Below are positions 32,690 through 46,060 of a stretch of 64,000 nt of DNA, one piece after another (within the stretch, counting starts at the first letter, position 1; each line of letters begins with the position of its first letter). Source of the stretch: Fasciolopsis buskii (Eukaryota; Platyhelminthes; Trematoda; Plagiorchiida; Fasciolidae); assembly GCA_008360955.1 (NCBI GenBank), contig LUCM01004848.1, forward strand, positions 29,310 through 93,309, in the 5' to 3' direction. The notes under the pieces were generated by a model. The model had not been told where the DNA came from. It saw only the letters and a list, made by a program, of their open reading frames with translations, and made no database searches. Made by a program: the position numbers and the translations under genes.

Positions 32690-33600
32690 ACGATGCACCA
32701 AGGTAACAACAGACACGTCGAGATGGTGGGAGAAAAATCTGATATTCCCCTCACATTCCAGAACCAAAAGAAACCAGAAAAACCGGCAAACTGTACGATT
32801 GTGAGGCCCGTTTCGGGGAACTTTGCTGACAGGCGGCTATTACAAGAGCCTGATTAAACTAAAGCGCTTTTGCGGTACTACGTCCCCTTTGAGTGGACAA
32901 AGCTATCACACCTTCCGAAATAAGAGAAAAGTCCTTGCAGGCGAAGGTGCCGGGCTAGCACGGAAATTCGTTGCGTTTCTTGCGATGGAATGAGAACGAA
33001 ATAGACAAAAGAGTGACGGAATACAGAATGACGGTCCACCCATTTGGTGCAGCGTCACCCTTTTGCTTGAGTTATGCATTGAGAGGCAACTGCAATGCAC
33101 GAATTATCCATAGTGGACGGCGTTATCGGCAACTTATGTGCTGTCGACTACCGTAGTAAGTTCAATAGGGAAGACGCGGCCAAAGATCACGTGGAGCAGT
33201 TTATGGAATTTCTGAAGAAATGTGGTCTCCACTTCACAAAATGGATAGTCAACGATCCCAGGGTCATTAAAGTCGTCTTGGCAAGTAATGAGCAGGAAAG
33301 AGTCCGTCCGCTGGAGGTGTTCTTTACACCAATCGAAGGTACGCCTGGGAAGCAATAAGACGCCATTAAAGACGAGTTCGCTTTGTAACTGTCCACTCTT
33401 GCCAGGCCAGTTGCACCTTGGGAATTCCATCACTTATCTTCAGGTTGTGTGATCCTCTGGGTTTGCTTCCTGGACTCCGGTGCCCGGAAGGATGCTGCTA
33501 CAACGACAATGCACAGAGAAAACTGGTTGGGATGACCCCGCTGATTTCGAGGCTGAAACTGCAGTGCTCGGGATTCAGTCGACTGTAATTCTCCTCACGC
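32690..33600 (+). mobile_element. BEL/Pao LTR retrotransposon RT fragment
   Basis: BEL/Pao-type RT blocks occur in order on the plus strand: NQKKPEKPANCTIV, RRLLQEPD followed by a stop, KSLQAKVPG then SLRFLRWNENE, TEYRMTVHPFGAASPFCLSY, and FLKKCGLHFTKW. The YVDD motif expected before the last block is destroyed (NLCAVDYRS). A later CDPLGL-like segment, also typical, is at about 33450. Stops and frameshifts show it is old. Confidence 0.75.
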
Positions 33601-33839
33601 CAGTCATCGAGATGGGGTGAGGGAACCGATGATCAAGTCTACTGAATGTTTTCATGAATTTCAATCTTCTAATACTATTATGTACCAAGCAATCAAGCTC
33701 TGTAGGTCATATCCAAAGCCTTCGTCGTACTTTGGCTAACTGCAGAGAATTCATCTATGAGTAGAAGACAATTGCTGTGAGCTAGCGGACGGTAACCGTG
33801 CAAAAGAGTGACGGATATGTGCAATGGCATCATGTGGTG

Positions 33840-33940
33840 AAGTTGAACAAACCATTCAGAGCCCGTCCGGTAGCGACTCAGAATCGTTCGTCTCGGGTTC
33901 GCGTCCCAATTCGGGCGGGGTGGATACAATAATAATAATG
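33840..33940 (+). repeat. Possible SINE or repeat tail with B-box-like sequence
   Basis: GGTAGCGACTCAG is followed by GGGTTCGCGTCCC, and then a short AAT-rich tail (ACAATAATAATAATGGG). A and B box spacing is shorter than in tRNA genes, so a SINE origin is only suggested. Confidence 0.25.
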
Positions 33941-36627
33941 GGTATATTTCTCGAAATTCGACAGTCATGCTCAACGAAAGATTAGGTCCACACAAAGATG
34001 GCAAAATGGAAATCAGGAAAACAAAAATTTAGTCGTGAAGATGCCGTGTCTGTGCTGTCATAAACATAACCTGCAATAAGATAGGCTAAATACGAGTTTT
34101 CGGGCTTTAAATCGGAGGTGGCTAATCCTTCGCCGAAACTTTCTGGGATTGGCCATGAGTCGCGCACTGCGAGTCAGTCCATGTTTAAACTCATCAAACG
34201 TGAAAACCCCGGGTGCGTAATTTGGTTGGGAAGAAATGGTGGGTGTTTTCAAGTGGCCAGATTCATCAAAAACAAGGGGGTAATATGGTAAAGGTGAAGA
34301 TCAGTATGGATGAAATAACGGGATGGTGAACAGTCGAAATCACAGTGGATATCATATGAAGTGAGCGTAGAATGGTAATTAACATCATTCAGTAGTCAAA
34401 ATAATGCTTAAGATGAAACGGTGGGAAAACATCAAGGTTGCATCAAACAATTTACGGGACGAAAATATATGAAGAATTGTGGACTGGACTTATGCGCCTG
34501 GGAGCGGATTGTGATGTGTGGCGGGAAGAAAACCAGTGCGTGTAAGATTTGCAATCAACCCTCAAATACACTTGCCATGAATGGCCTGTGTGTTGTCCTT
34601 GTTTAATATCGGAGATTATGGTGTTCCGTGGCGGTAGGGTTCTGGGGGTTGGGGGATTGCGCGGCATTTCAGTAGTGTCAGAAACTGTTTGGAAAATCGT
34701 CATGGTTCATCTGAGACTAGGCACCCAGGGCAGTCATTGGTGTGGATTTGTTTGTCTTAGGGTTGCGCGGCCAGGTACTGGAGAGTCAGGTCCAGATAGC
34801 AGTGGATAGGCAACCAGCGCAAAGGATGGAGTGGAGCTTTCGGTGAGAGTTAGCGTTGCACCTGTGGTCATTGGCAAGCCTGGAGAAGAGCCACAGAGAG
34901 AGGGCAGTCTGAAATTTCTTTCAGCTGGTGTTAAGGTAAGTAAACAAAAAATGGGAACAGTGATAACGGTCAGTTTCTTACGAAGATTATGGGGACCAGA
35001 GGACTGTCTTGAAATGCGCAAGACGTAGTTTTCCGTTGATGGGACGTGTGCAACGAACGCCGTCTGCTTTCTCCCCATAGGGTATATGGCACAGTCAGTC
35101 CTAGGCTGCATGGTCTTTATTTGTAACGTGATCCTCATTCATCTTCTGATATTTTTGCAGATGCAGATTACCATGGTCTGATAGGACCGTTAGCGCAATG
35201 GTTAGGGAATAAAGTCACTATCTGTTCTGCTTGTGTAACTCTTCTGGTCTACGGGCCCGGTGTACATGCTACAGGGAGTCAAATAGAACTGATCATGTAG
35301 TCTACCGCCGATGTTTACTACTTACAGTTGCCAGGAAAGGGCACAACTGAATGAGTCGCGGATGGCAGTATGGGCTGGATGCTAGGACAGGATTTGCCAC
35401 GAGAAGTCGTAGAGACGAAAGAAAGCAGAAGCATAAGAATATTGCGATCAGTGATTTGTTTTTGAACAGGACGATAGCAACTTGTACCACATAGTAATTT
35501 CGGTAAGCTTGCATGACTAATTAAGAAAGAAGAACGACGGCAGTTGTTATGGACGTCAGCATACGTACCAGCTGTGCGGTTGAGAGAGGCTTGTTGAAAA
35601 TAGAGGGGTATGTGGCAAAGTATTATTGGATAATCCGATGAGCCACTTCCTCAGGCCGTCCAACAAAGTAGCCAAACGCTCATCTACCGAACAAGGGCGG
35701 TGTGGGGCTTTCCCTTTCGCAGGGTCAGGTCTGGGCTGATGGCATACTAATCCATTGTAGACGGTGGCCCATTCCTTCGCAGCCCGTGTGTGCTTTGGTT
35801 GCTGGGGTCAACCTGATCCAGCAGAGACCTTTTATCTTTTTTTTCTAACAGAGGAATGGTTGAGCCCACATAGGTACTTTCCATAGTTCCCCGCCTGACC
35901 TTAATTTTCCGTGTTGTTTTCCTTTGCGAATGCTAGGGGTCGTCTGTTTTCTCCACGTTCGGAGATGCTGAAGCAAACCTGTCGCAGTCATTCGAGTTTT
36001 AGCACGGGCTGATGAAACAAAAGTGGGCATAAGCAAGCACACGGAGGATGGTGTTTTATGCCGTAGAACACAGACCTGTGCCTAGGGCTCCGGCATGGTC
36101 AACGCCTTGCCTTGCTTCCATTAACAAATGCTGCTTGAAAGTTACTGATGTAGACTTGTGTGTTGCATAAGCGAATCACATCGTCTGTTTGACATGGGCA
36201 GATCTTTTTTATAATTGAAACTAGGTTGGGTACTTAAGGGAAAGGAGTCTACCTGGTTCGGGTTAGCAGGTTACTGGGGAGCAGGATGAGTAGGTAGGAA
36301 GAGCAAAAGGAACCTCGAATATGTTCTCTGATGAAATGTCTGCAAAGAGAGAAGATAGTTCCGGCAATACCCAGCATAAAGACAAGATCCTTTGGGTTGG
36401 AAGAGTAAATCAGGGGCAGAGAAATCCATGGGGAGGGCAATTCGGGGTGAGAAGACCGGTAAAAGCAGGGTTAATCGCGGTTACAGCTGTCATATAATCC
36501 AGAATCCTTCTGCTATCGTGGAACTTAATGTTATTTAGTGTTGTTGGATAAGATCCAGGTTTTGGAGACTTTACTGCAGTAACTGTTACAATCCTAATCA
36601 AACTTCGTACGCCCGTGTCTGTGAGAG
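33941..36627. other. Unassigned repeat-like stretch
   Basis: Several minus-strand frames (34734-35138, 35845-36042, 36249-36601) are Pro/Ser/Thr-rich in places, like first ORFs of LINEs, but none carries a diagnostic motif. No host gene is supported. Confidence 0.35.
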
Positions 36628-36900
36628 CTAAGGGTCGTACATGCGAATAATGGTCTGGACAGCCAGTAGTTCCCGGACTTCATTTTTGAAGGCGATGTTA
36701 GACTGTTGGGGCAATGAATTCCACAATGAACAATATTTCACAATAAAAAGGTCCAACCTAGGGTTGGCTAATAATAAAGAGCCTATGTGATAGGGTGACC
36801 AGGATAGTACCGAGAAGTATGGGAGTGAATGGGAAAGTGGGGAAGACATATCCATGGTATTTGCACATCTGCCATTTGGGAAGCGTTTGGCCTAGTGGTG
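36628..36900 (-). mobile_element. LINE 3' end fragment
   Basis: The minus strand encodes LLANPRLDLFIVKYCSLWNS LP-type sequence, the C-terminal LF..R....WN.LP block of CR1/Jockey-like RT proteins. It is a second copy beside the larger LINE at 37059-40420, whose equivalent block is FAKLWNKLPISLQ. Confidence 0.55.
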
Positions 36901-37058
36901 GGCCAGGCGTATGTCCCCCTTAAAATGGCTAGGACTATTCCATTTGCCCAGCAATCAGCGAGGGTTAGTCTTCGGTGTTGGCCGTATTAAGCTAGTATAC
37001 TAGGTTCTCTTGCGTCCCCAGATTGAGTGTTATGGAAAGCAGGGGGTGGGATGCGTAT

Positions 37059-40000
37059 TTAGAAATCGATGGCTGACTCATAGACACGCTCTTCCGAGAC
37101 AGGGGTGTTGGTCAATTGAAGGACCTGGGTGACACTTAGGTAAATATTTAAAGCAGCCTTAAAACTGGATTGGTTCTTTATGCACTGAAGGCTAATGGGA
37201 AGTTTGTTCCAAAGTTTGGCAAACACAACAAGAAAGAAATGCGACCTTAAAGAGGATTTGGCGATTTCTGCATTGATGGTTAGGGACCTATGACGGAGAG
37301 AGTAGGGGCTGGCAGAGGAGAATATGGGTGGGTCGGTGGAGAAGGATGGCATATTCACCAGGTTACGCAGGAAAGCAAGGGTAATTTTCAATCGCCGTAG
37401 CCAAAGTGGCTTAAGTTTGAGGGCTAGACAGCGGCCCTTGTAATTCAGAGTCGTCGACCAACCTTTCACTTGCTTAGTGAAGCGCCTCTGAATACTTTCA
37501 GTGGAGATCCTATCCGACTTTGACATGCTGGAGTATATGAAAGTGCAATACTCAAGGAGTGGTCGAACGTGTGTTTTATAAATGCTGAGGATGCTGTTGA
37601 ATGGTTTCATTGTGCGGAAAATCAGACTTATATTTCTCCTAGCTTAAGCTGACTGAATAACTGCATGCTCTGAGAAATTTGGAGAGGCTGAGTAGTTGAA
37701 ACCAAGGTCACGGATTGTGGGCTTACATGCAATAGGAGATCCATGTAGCGAAATTGAATCTTTAAGTAGTGAACACCTATATGTGAGTGTTTCGCTCTTA
37801 TCGGCAGAGAAGCTCATCATCCAGGAGGTACGCCAGTCGCCTAAAGCAGACAAATCGGCACAAATGCCGCTAACCACAGTGCTGACTTCGTTTGGTTTAA
37901 GAGGGTAAACTATTTTTATATCATCAGCAAACAGGAAAGGGACGCCGTGAGATATTGAATCTGGTGCACCATTAATGTATATAAGAAATAGCAGGAGACC
38001 AAGTACGCTGTCTTGTATGACGCCACTAGTAAGAGGTCCAGGATTGGAGGTAATGCCGTCAATGGAGACCACCTGTGATCTTTGGGTTAGGTAAGACGAG
38101 AGCCAGGATAGAAGAGGATCGGTGATGCCGAAGGAGCTTACTTTGGACAAAAGACGCAGGTGAGGGACATGGTCAAACGCCTTAGACATATCAAGGTAGA
38201 GGACTGCGAATGCCATACCCGTATTTGCTAGGTAAGTTAAAAGGTTCAGGAAGTCAAACTGAAAGGTGGAGCAAGGATGAGATTGGAGAAATCCGTGCTG
38301 TTTGGGGCTAAGGAGGTTGGAGGCTAAAAGATGGTCCAGGATGGATCGTTTTACCACCTCTTCCATAACCCTGGAGATAACAGAAGTTTGGCTGATGAGA
38401 CGGTAATTGGACATATCATGCAGAGACCCTTTATTATGGATAGGGGTCATTACAGATTGTTTCAAGTTGACCGAAACCCATCAGAGTTAATTGAGAGTGT
38501 GAAGAGGTTGAGCAGTAGCAAAGGTAGGTCGGGGCCACAACTAGGAACGGCTGATGGAGGGATGCCATCAGGGCCTTGGTAAGACCCTGGTTTGACATTG
38601 GCTAAACATCGTTCACTAGTCTTAACATCAAAGAACAGCAGATAAGGTAGAGTTATTCCTATTCTGTAGTTCGTGTGGGCCGCTGACTGCAGCTGGAGCC
38701 ATGGAGGAGGCGGAATATTGATTGAACGCCTCAGCTATTTCTTTTGGGGTTGTCGCAGACTCACCACTGGGCAAAAGTAGGAAGTTCACTAATGGTTTTC
38801 GATCAAGGGATCTTAATTAATATAGTTTTGAAAGCATTATGGGGTGACTTTTCTGCCTCAGCGCCCTGGTTTCTTCTTTTCGAAGGAGAGATTTGCTTAG
38901 GTGAGAGAAAGCGTCAGGCAGATGGTGCAAAATAATAAACTTGGAAACGTCCCGTGTCAGGTTGCGATAAAATTCATCTGCAGCCGTCTGTGTGTTAGTC
39001 GCTAGGGAAGGCTTTCCCAGTCGAATTTGCGTACAAGAGAGGAAAAGTGCTGTCAGGTAAGATAGGGTGGACGAGTTGTGTCAGTGGGATGGTTAGGGAG
39101 GGAGGCATGGACATTGATTCTACCGTGAACTGCCCTGTGTCCGTTCCCTGGAAATTCATTTCCGGCGTGAACCAAGATGTGTTGATCAGTATGTGTCAAA
39201 ATGATACAATATATTATTATTTCTGGTGGGTGACGCTACGTGCTGTACCCAACCCTATGTTGTAGATGGGAGGTGAACGATGTTAGGCTTGGTGGAGCCG
39301 TAATCGTGGACCAGGTTACGTTAAAAATTGAGATTTCCGGCAATGGTTTCCCAAGTTGATGGTAGGGATGCAAGGTGGTCAAATGCATCTGATAAGAGGG
39401 GGAGCCCAATTTCGGTATGAGCTGGAGGACGATAGATACAGGCAGTATGGATAACACAGGACGACAACTTGATAGTGAGCCATACTGATTCTTGGATCAG
39501 TTGGAGTGTAGGATGCGCAAGAACGGAGACTGATAGGCCCTGCCTTGCATAAATAAGTCGACCGCCCCAACGGCGATCGCTTCTAGTACCTCTAAAGGAT
39601 TGGTATCCCGCAAGCGAAGTCGCAATATTAAGTGCATCCTCGGTAAGCCAAGATTCAGTGCTGAAGATTATATCCGGGTTTGAAGACGCAGCAAAGCTTT
39701 TAAAGTGGGTGAATGTATTTAGGATTGAACGAGAGTTAATTGGCGCGCAAGTGAAGGGTATGTTGCCATCGAGACAGGGTGAATGGTGGGGCAGCGAAGA
39801 TAGAAAGATGGTGCGTGTATGGTTAATTGTAATGGGAATAGTTGGGTAAGCAGATGGAATTAGTTCTATTTTGGTGGGCGTTGAATGAGATACGACAGAA
39901 GGTGGAGGTGAGGAAGAGCCAGTACACATAGGGTTTTTTGTTATGCTACCATGGAGGTAACTCGAAGCACTGTGTGGGCCAGTGTGGGGGGAAGCAGAAA

Positions 40001-40420
40001 GGGAATGGGTTTGGATGAAAAAAGAGGTGGCCGTGGTAGTTGCGGAGGGGGGAGGAAGAGGAAATTTTCTGGCTGGGTAGGTGTGGTCGAAAAAGAGACA
40101 TTAGTGGAATGATTCACGGTCTTTTTGTTTGGGACGAGGCACTGGAAAGCGAAGGTTGGTAGTAGTACAGATATGACGGTGGTGTTATGCTTAATGGAGG
40201 CTGGAGAAAACTGTCTTGGGGAATCTGATGAAACAGCGAAGGACTTTGGCGGGGAGCAGCTGGCGCATCGCTAGGTCTTTTAAATCTACGGTGCGATTCT
40301 GAGGTTGCCTTCCGGCTCGGAACTTCTCTCGGCAGTGACCTTTCGGTCCCCGTGAAACAAAAGGTGGGCAATAGAATGTCAGCGCGTGTTCGCGCCCCAG
40401 TTCGTGCGCGCTCAATATGC
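37059..40420 (-). mobile_element. CR1/Jockey-like LINE, nearly full length, decayed
   Basis: A Pro/Ser-rich segment (40420-40114) may be ORF1. The endonuclease (39929-39320) shows INSRSILNTFTHFKSFAAS, DIIFSTESWLTEDA, GYQSFRGTRSDRRWGG and CIYRPPAH. RT (about 38590-37640) shows MTPIHNKGSLHDMSNYRLIS, PKQHGFLQSHPCSTFQFDFL, LYLDMSKAFDHVPH, then IQDSVLGLLLFLIYING and FLFADDIKIVYPL (catalytic FADD intact). The C-terminus (37610-37059) has HVRPLLEYCTFIYSS and FAKLWNKLP. Frameshifts lie near 39330 and 37630 and stops in the pre-RT part (39230-38600). RT alone is open for 273 codons, so this is one of the younger elements here. Confidence 0.85.
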
Positions 40421-42699
40421 ACTGCTGATTTCTAACAAAGATGAAACAGCTGTACAGCAGGGGTTACGAAATTGATGGAATAGAAAGCGATTCAGTGGGG
40501 TTTATCACAGGCGAGTTAACAAACAGCTTTCGAAGGAGGAGTGTGATGACCGCATGGATTGAATAGATGAAGATGAATGTATGCCGCGCTTTCTAACTTT
40601 TCATTTGCTGGATTCGGACGGATTTTGGTCGGCGGTGCCACCCATGGATAATGAAATTCGCCTAAAAAACTACTTCTGTGCTTCGATTCATAAGATCCCT
40701 GCCATACGAAAGCATCTGATACCTTGCATTTTCGGTGCCCTTGTTTACGTTTGCTCAAGCGTATCTTGTGATTTTCATACCTACTGTTTTCGTACTCGTG
40801 CAAACCACGTGCATATTTATGTACAATATTGTTGGCTCTATTTCTAAGTCCCTGTGATCGAATATTTGAAGTTGGTTTTAATAATATATTGATTAAATGT
40901 ATCATCGTCCCGATGAATTCGCGAATCAATTGTGCTTGAGTTTTGGGATTTAGAGTTGGCTATGCATTAGTCGCTCGCTGTTCGCAGATGCCACCAGAGA
41001 CAACAGAAGCAAAAAGGTTTGCTTGTTTAAGTATTTCCACCGAGAATGACGTCGATTCATCGGCGAAAGAAGGTGCGTCAACTGGAACTGAAGGGCAGAG
41101 TGGGCGAAATTTACCTATGAGAAACGTGTACAGGCACTTTCGCGGACTTGCCCAACGTTACATTTTAGGTGCCGCTCCATCACAATTCTTCTCATTTCAG
41201 CTCAGCGCCAGCCTACCTTGGTCCAAACGGAAGCTCACAGGCACCGGATGACAGGGTTTACTGGCCCCGAGCCTGCGTAAAATTTTAAGGCTACAAAAGG
41301 GTGGAATGGGCAGCTGCAGTCACAAAGGAGGCTTCTTAATTTTACTCCCGAGGCCCGAAGTGGGCTTCCATTTTCCTGCTGCCGAAGAACCGTATCATCT
41401 GATCAGCTTTCGGTAGAAGAACCGGCGCCTCGCAGTAAAATCTTGTAACTTAACAAACCGAGTTGGCGGGAAGTTCGAGCCTGGTTTCTTCCTCGCTGTT
41501 CCAATCAGTAGTTTCGGAATGTTTCAGACAAAAATTAGACATATTTTACCTCTGAGCTGTAGAAAACGGATTACTAATAGACGGAAAATATCGCCGTCAA
41601 CATCGTCGAATTAATGCCTTAGCCACGACTCGCGAGGCCGGTCCTTTAAAAAATGTTTGTTTCAGATGTCACCCATTTAATGCTTGAATCAATGATCCCA
41701 TGTCTCTCGTCCTAGTTTATGGGATGAGTGCGATTAAACGTGAACGAAGATAACCAGTACTGCGCTTTTGAAAAGCGGGCCAAAGAGAAATGCTTGGAGC
41801 TTTAGAAACAAGCACTGTACATTCTAATCTCAAAATTCGCGGTCGGATTGATTTCATTCCAAAGGCAAATAATCAGGAAATAAAGTTTATCGGGCGAATG
41901 ACGTCGCAGATGCACGTCAAACGCGGAGACTAACAAAAGCTAGGATTGAAACGTGGGTGCCAGAGGTCTGAAAAATACGGAAACACGGGGGTTTAATACT
42001 CCAGCACTCACGGTCTCAGGACAAGTCGGGAAGGAAAAGGTTCAAGCGAAACAAAGAAGTTTGAAATCCGCAAAAACGAAAACCAGGCAGCAGCCGAGGA
42101 AAGAAACTAGTTTTAATGACTCAAGTTTTAAATATATAATCATCGGTATACTTCACAAATACTCCGAGAAGCATGTTTGGTTGCACGATCAAATGTTACA
42201 GGGGAATCGCAAGCCACATCGAACAAGCAAGTAAACATTTGGGTACAAAATGGGAGGAAATAGCAAAATTGGCATACTAAAAGAGACACGGTGTTTATAC
42301 GCACCATTAATGCGCATTGCAGATGCAGGGTTCAATTAGAGGATGGCGTCGGGGTTTGGACGAAACATCCACCCCAGGCGAAACGGCCATGTTTTGTGAG
42401 TATTCAAATCGTTGGACAAAACGTATCCACCCGCGATAACTGATGAATACCAACTGTTTACCCCGCGATAACTGGTAACGGTTGGTGTTAAATATCAGCT
42501 GTTATTAGTTTGCAACTTGGTGACAAAGTGATGAATCAGAAGGAGCGAAGCTAGGAGGATAATATTGATGTTATTTTGTTCAGAAAAATGAAAGCGCAAA
42601 AAGTATTGGCTGTAATATTGAAAATGACCCTTTTATGTTGTGTATCTTTTTTAATGGCTGCGAAATTGAAATAGAAATATCTGCTTGCCCGATAATTGC
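40421..42699. other. Unassigned stretch
   Basis: Plus-strand frames at 40943-41251 (includes MPPETTEAKRFACLSISTE after an acceptor-like gctgttcgcag) and 41953-42234 were inspected. Neither has a recognised family or convincing splice partners. Confidence 0.35.
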
Positions 42700-43400
42700 G
42701 AAAAAGATGTCTACCTATGCATATTTTATATTTATATATACATATATATATATAAGCACCACGGTGATGCAATATTTATTTATATTTGCTCCTTAATCGT
42801 TACACAAATTTTGTTTGACATGTTTATGTGTATAGCTATTTCATATTTCCATTTAAATTGGTAAATATATGTATGTAAATGTAGGTATATGTATATATAT
42901 ATATCCGTCTATATAAACATATATATATATATAAACAAATAGATGTGCATCCGTGATATACATAAATTAGTGTGCGCCTTAAAGGGTTGGTATATGTCAA
43001 ATTATCTGGTACCTAATTTGGGCATATTGATGCCCGAACGTAATATATCTATATACATATATGTGTAGAGTAGACATATAAGTATATGAATTTATATCTC
43101 TCTGTATATATATGTGCATATATAAATATCTATATATGCATCTATGTATGTTTCCACTATACACGTATGTCAAATACGTTGTTGCATCGACATGTACAGA
43201 TTGCATAATACATAAATGTTCGAAAACATTTGTTGCTCCATGTGGGAAGACTATATATACATATAACGATATAGCAATTACTGCCTACGCATGCAATGAT
43301 TTCCCACAAAAGGTGACATTATTTTCTTGTTTTTCGCCTAATCTTGAAATATATGCATATATCCGTTAACTCCTTGATCGTATGATATATGCATATATTG
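42700..43400. repeat. AT-rich low-complexity tract
   Basis: Many short TATATA, ATATGTATAT and ATACATATAT runs (for example 42720-42755, 42876-42935, 43042-43135). Open frames here are Tyr/Ile-rich by composition only. Confidence 0.85.
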
Positions 43401-43940
43401 CAGTTTGTCCCTTAAGGGGGTTACACTAACCACATTGCCCGACGGAAAAAAGTATGCACCCTCCGTCAGCCCCGGGCCATGTCTATCGCTATCTGTTTTT
43501 AGTCAGGCATATATGACTAACGACACCTATAAGCATCTCTAGACCAGCGCAAGCCCATGTCTGCCCCAGCATACACTCCCTGCACTAGCATGCGTGCAGT
43601 TGACTAGTTCCACTACTGGTAAACGAATGAAGACAGAAACCCCCATCTTTGTTGCGTACGTGAAGGAAGACTGACGTACCAACAACCTAATGCACACAAT
43701 GAAGCCATAACAAAAATAACCGATTTTGGAAATCGGTGCTGGAAATCAGATTGTCGTGGCCCCAAAAGGGGGCCGTGGTGGCGTTCACATCAATCCCGTC
43801 TCTCCCGCGGCCCTTCTTCCTCGCGCCTTCGGCGTCTTCCGTGAGCCTCCTGGGTTCTTTTCATCGTCTTTATCCGTCCCACGTCGTCTTGGGCTCTTCA
43901 GGTCTGCCTGCAATGAAAACAGTGAATATTAATATTATTG

Positions 43941-46060
43941 TTACTTACCTTTTGCTGATAGGGAATGCACACAGATGTAAGCTTCTTGGCCCAAGTGGTT
44001 GGCGCAATGTGAATGAATCCAAAGTTGGCATAAGTCACACTGCACCCATTCGGTTGTTTCGTCCAAATCCACAACGGGCTGCTCCAATCTACAGAGGCCG
44101 CGTAGGTCCTGTGTGACTGGTGAAGGTGGTGGCCCGGATTGCCCGCGTTTTTTCAACCTTTGCAGTCTGTAGCCAGCGGAAGTCATGACAGCTTGCTTCC
44201 TAAATTCTACCAACTGTAAGGAATCACCAACGTCGCCGGCATCCCTGGGAGCAACGAAAGACTTACTTTTTGAAGACGTAGGCAACAGAACGGATGAGGC
44301 CGTGCTGAGAATCGGTCCAGCCTTCTTCCTTATTCTCTGTGTCCTATTAATGCAAACAAAGAATGCACTAACTTCTGCGTGGTTCTCTGTGGGCACCACG
44401 GCGAACTTGTTACCCGCCCCTATCAACGTAGCCATATGTCGCAGCTGCTCTAACAAACGCTATGAATCTTTTTCATTTACGCTCAATGAAAACACGTGAA
44501 TGTCCCGGCAAGCCTCGGAAAAGAGGGACATCTTACCATTTTTACTGAAAGGTAAGTGGTCCTCCGCTATGCTACACTCCTCGGGTGAGGGCGATGGGCG
44601 TGTGTAACCCTCGCCTTCATACCCCCACCGGCCTACTGGAAGTCTGCCGACGTCATATCAAAGGAATGAGCTAACACGCAATATGTGTCTGCATGGTAAT
44701 AGCCATTAGTTCCAGAAAGTGCGCGTGCATGACGGCCGAACTCTCATCGATGCACGTGCACCGCAGGATTTAGAACAACCTACCTCCCAAGACCTACTTA
44801 CCTTCTGAAGGTAAACTGACTTATGCATTTCTAGGTGGACTTGAACTGCATTTCTTTCAAACTGACTGATTCTGCTTAGAAGGGCAGCATACATCTCCAA
44901 GCCTGTGGGTGGGACGTATGTGCCAAGAAACTCCGTAATAACGCGGCGACCCATAGCCTAGTCTAGCTATTCAATGCGCCGCATTATTCGCGAGAAAACA
45001 TCAAAAAGGGCGAATCTCACTGATAAGCCACGCTTTAAGTGCCTATTTTTTGCTTCAACCCTATTGGTCCTAAAAATGCCAAAATTCAGCCACCAGTTAG
45101 CACCGCGTTGTGCCCACATTGCCTCATAAAGCAGCCACACACTTTGAAGGTACGCAAGTGCCGACGGACAAAGAACGCCTATTGCAGCCTTAAACTTATC
45201 GAAGCCAACCTTGGTAGACGCAGACACTAAATTACGCATTCGCTGACGAATGCGTTTCCCGTCTCCTCCCACACTCACCAAAAGGCTACCGCAGCGGCGA
45301 TTCATGTCCATGAAGACAAGAAACCGACAAAAAATTACACCAGCTTTGAAGCATGCAGCTTGAAAGACGTTCAGCTCCGCCGAGCTGCGGTTAACGATTA
45401 TTGCTCTAACCCTACCCCCCGCTGGCAAAATATACTTCATTGCAAAAATCGCCCTGCGGTAGCTCGCTCCGCTTTCGTTGGGGAGCAGAGCATAAAAAAC
45501 TGATCGACCTAACCCACTATCGTCTAGTACCATAGCATGCCAAAGTACGTACCCACCTCAGTTAAGCTGGTGGGTTGGATCTGCTAAAATAACTTCGCTG
45601 TACCGCTCGGCTAAATGCCGAGCACTATCCGGCAAGCAAAATGCAAACCTAACAACTTCCTCCCGTTTGAGTAAGCCGAGACTACCTTGTCTGCGCAATA
45701 AATATTTAACGCGGACGACGTCATTCATTAGCCGGAATTTACGTCTAAGACTATTTGTATCCTGAATAATAACTAGACGGTTTAACTTCTCCCGCGCGTA
45801 TCGGCAAACTTCCCTAGCATTCCCAAAAATTCCATCACGCTGAATACGTGCGCTTCCTGCTCTGCGGTTAGCTTACGATTGCGCGCGTAATAAGGGTCAT
45901 TAAAGCAATGGAAGGAATGGTCGTGTTGGAGACAACTCACAACCTAGTATTGCCTGCTAACTGCACAAAACATGATGAATGCTGGGCAGTTGATACCTGG
46001 AAACCTGCAAATAAATATCGATTGAAAAGATAACAGACTTACCGACGACCACTTTGATTA
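43941..46060 (-). mobile_element. MULE (Mutator-like) transposase remnant with SWIM and PHD-like zinc fingers
   Basis: The N-terminal part (about 45960-45570) has YYARNRKLTAEQEAHVF and ARHLAERYSEVILADPTHQL, where the first catalytic Asp is at 45581-45579. A TGA (45560-45558) follows. The catalytic core (45557-44967) reads YVLWHAMVLDDSGLGRSVFY and ALLPNESGASYRRA. It then has RVRAIIVNRSSAE, where an Asn stands at the usual second Asp, and RTNRVEAKNRHLK with the expected Glu. A SWIM-like motif (CTRTFWN, stop, LLPCRHIL, about 44730-44680) and a C-terminal segment (44456-43941) follow. The latter ends in WVQCDLCQLWIHSHC...C, a PHD-type cysteine/histidine pattern. The stop, the D-to-N change and frameshifts make it dead. 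TIRs were not located. Confidence 0.8.

Noticed and set aside
35180..35225. tRNA gene suggested by TTAGCGCAATGGTTAG
   Set aside because: Only an A-box-like string is present; no B box, and no cloverleaf could be drawn.
40943..41251. Possible first exon (MPPETTEAKRF...) of an unknown gene
   Set aside because: An acceptor-like site precedes it but the donor is weak, and no downstream exon or family was found.
42700..43400. Tyr/Ile-rich small proteins in the AT-rich tract
   Set aside because: Their composition follows directly from TA-rich repeats; no coding signal.
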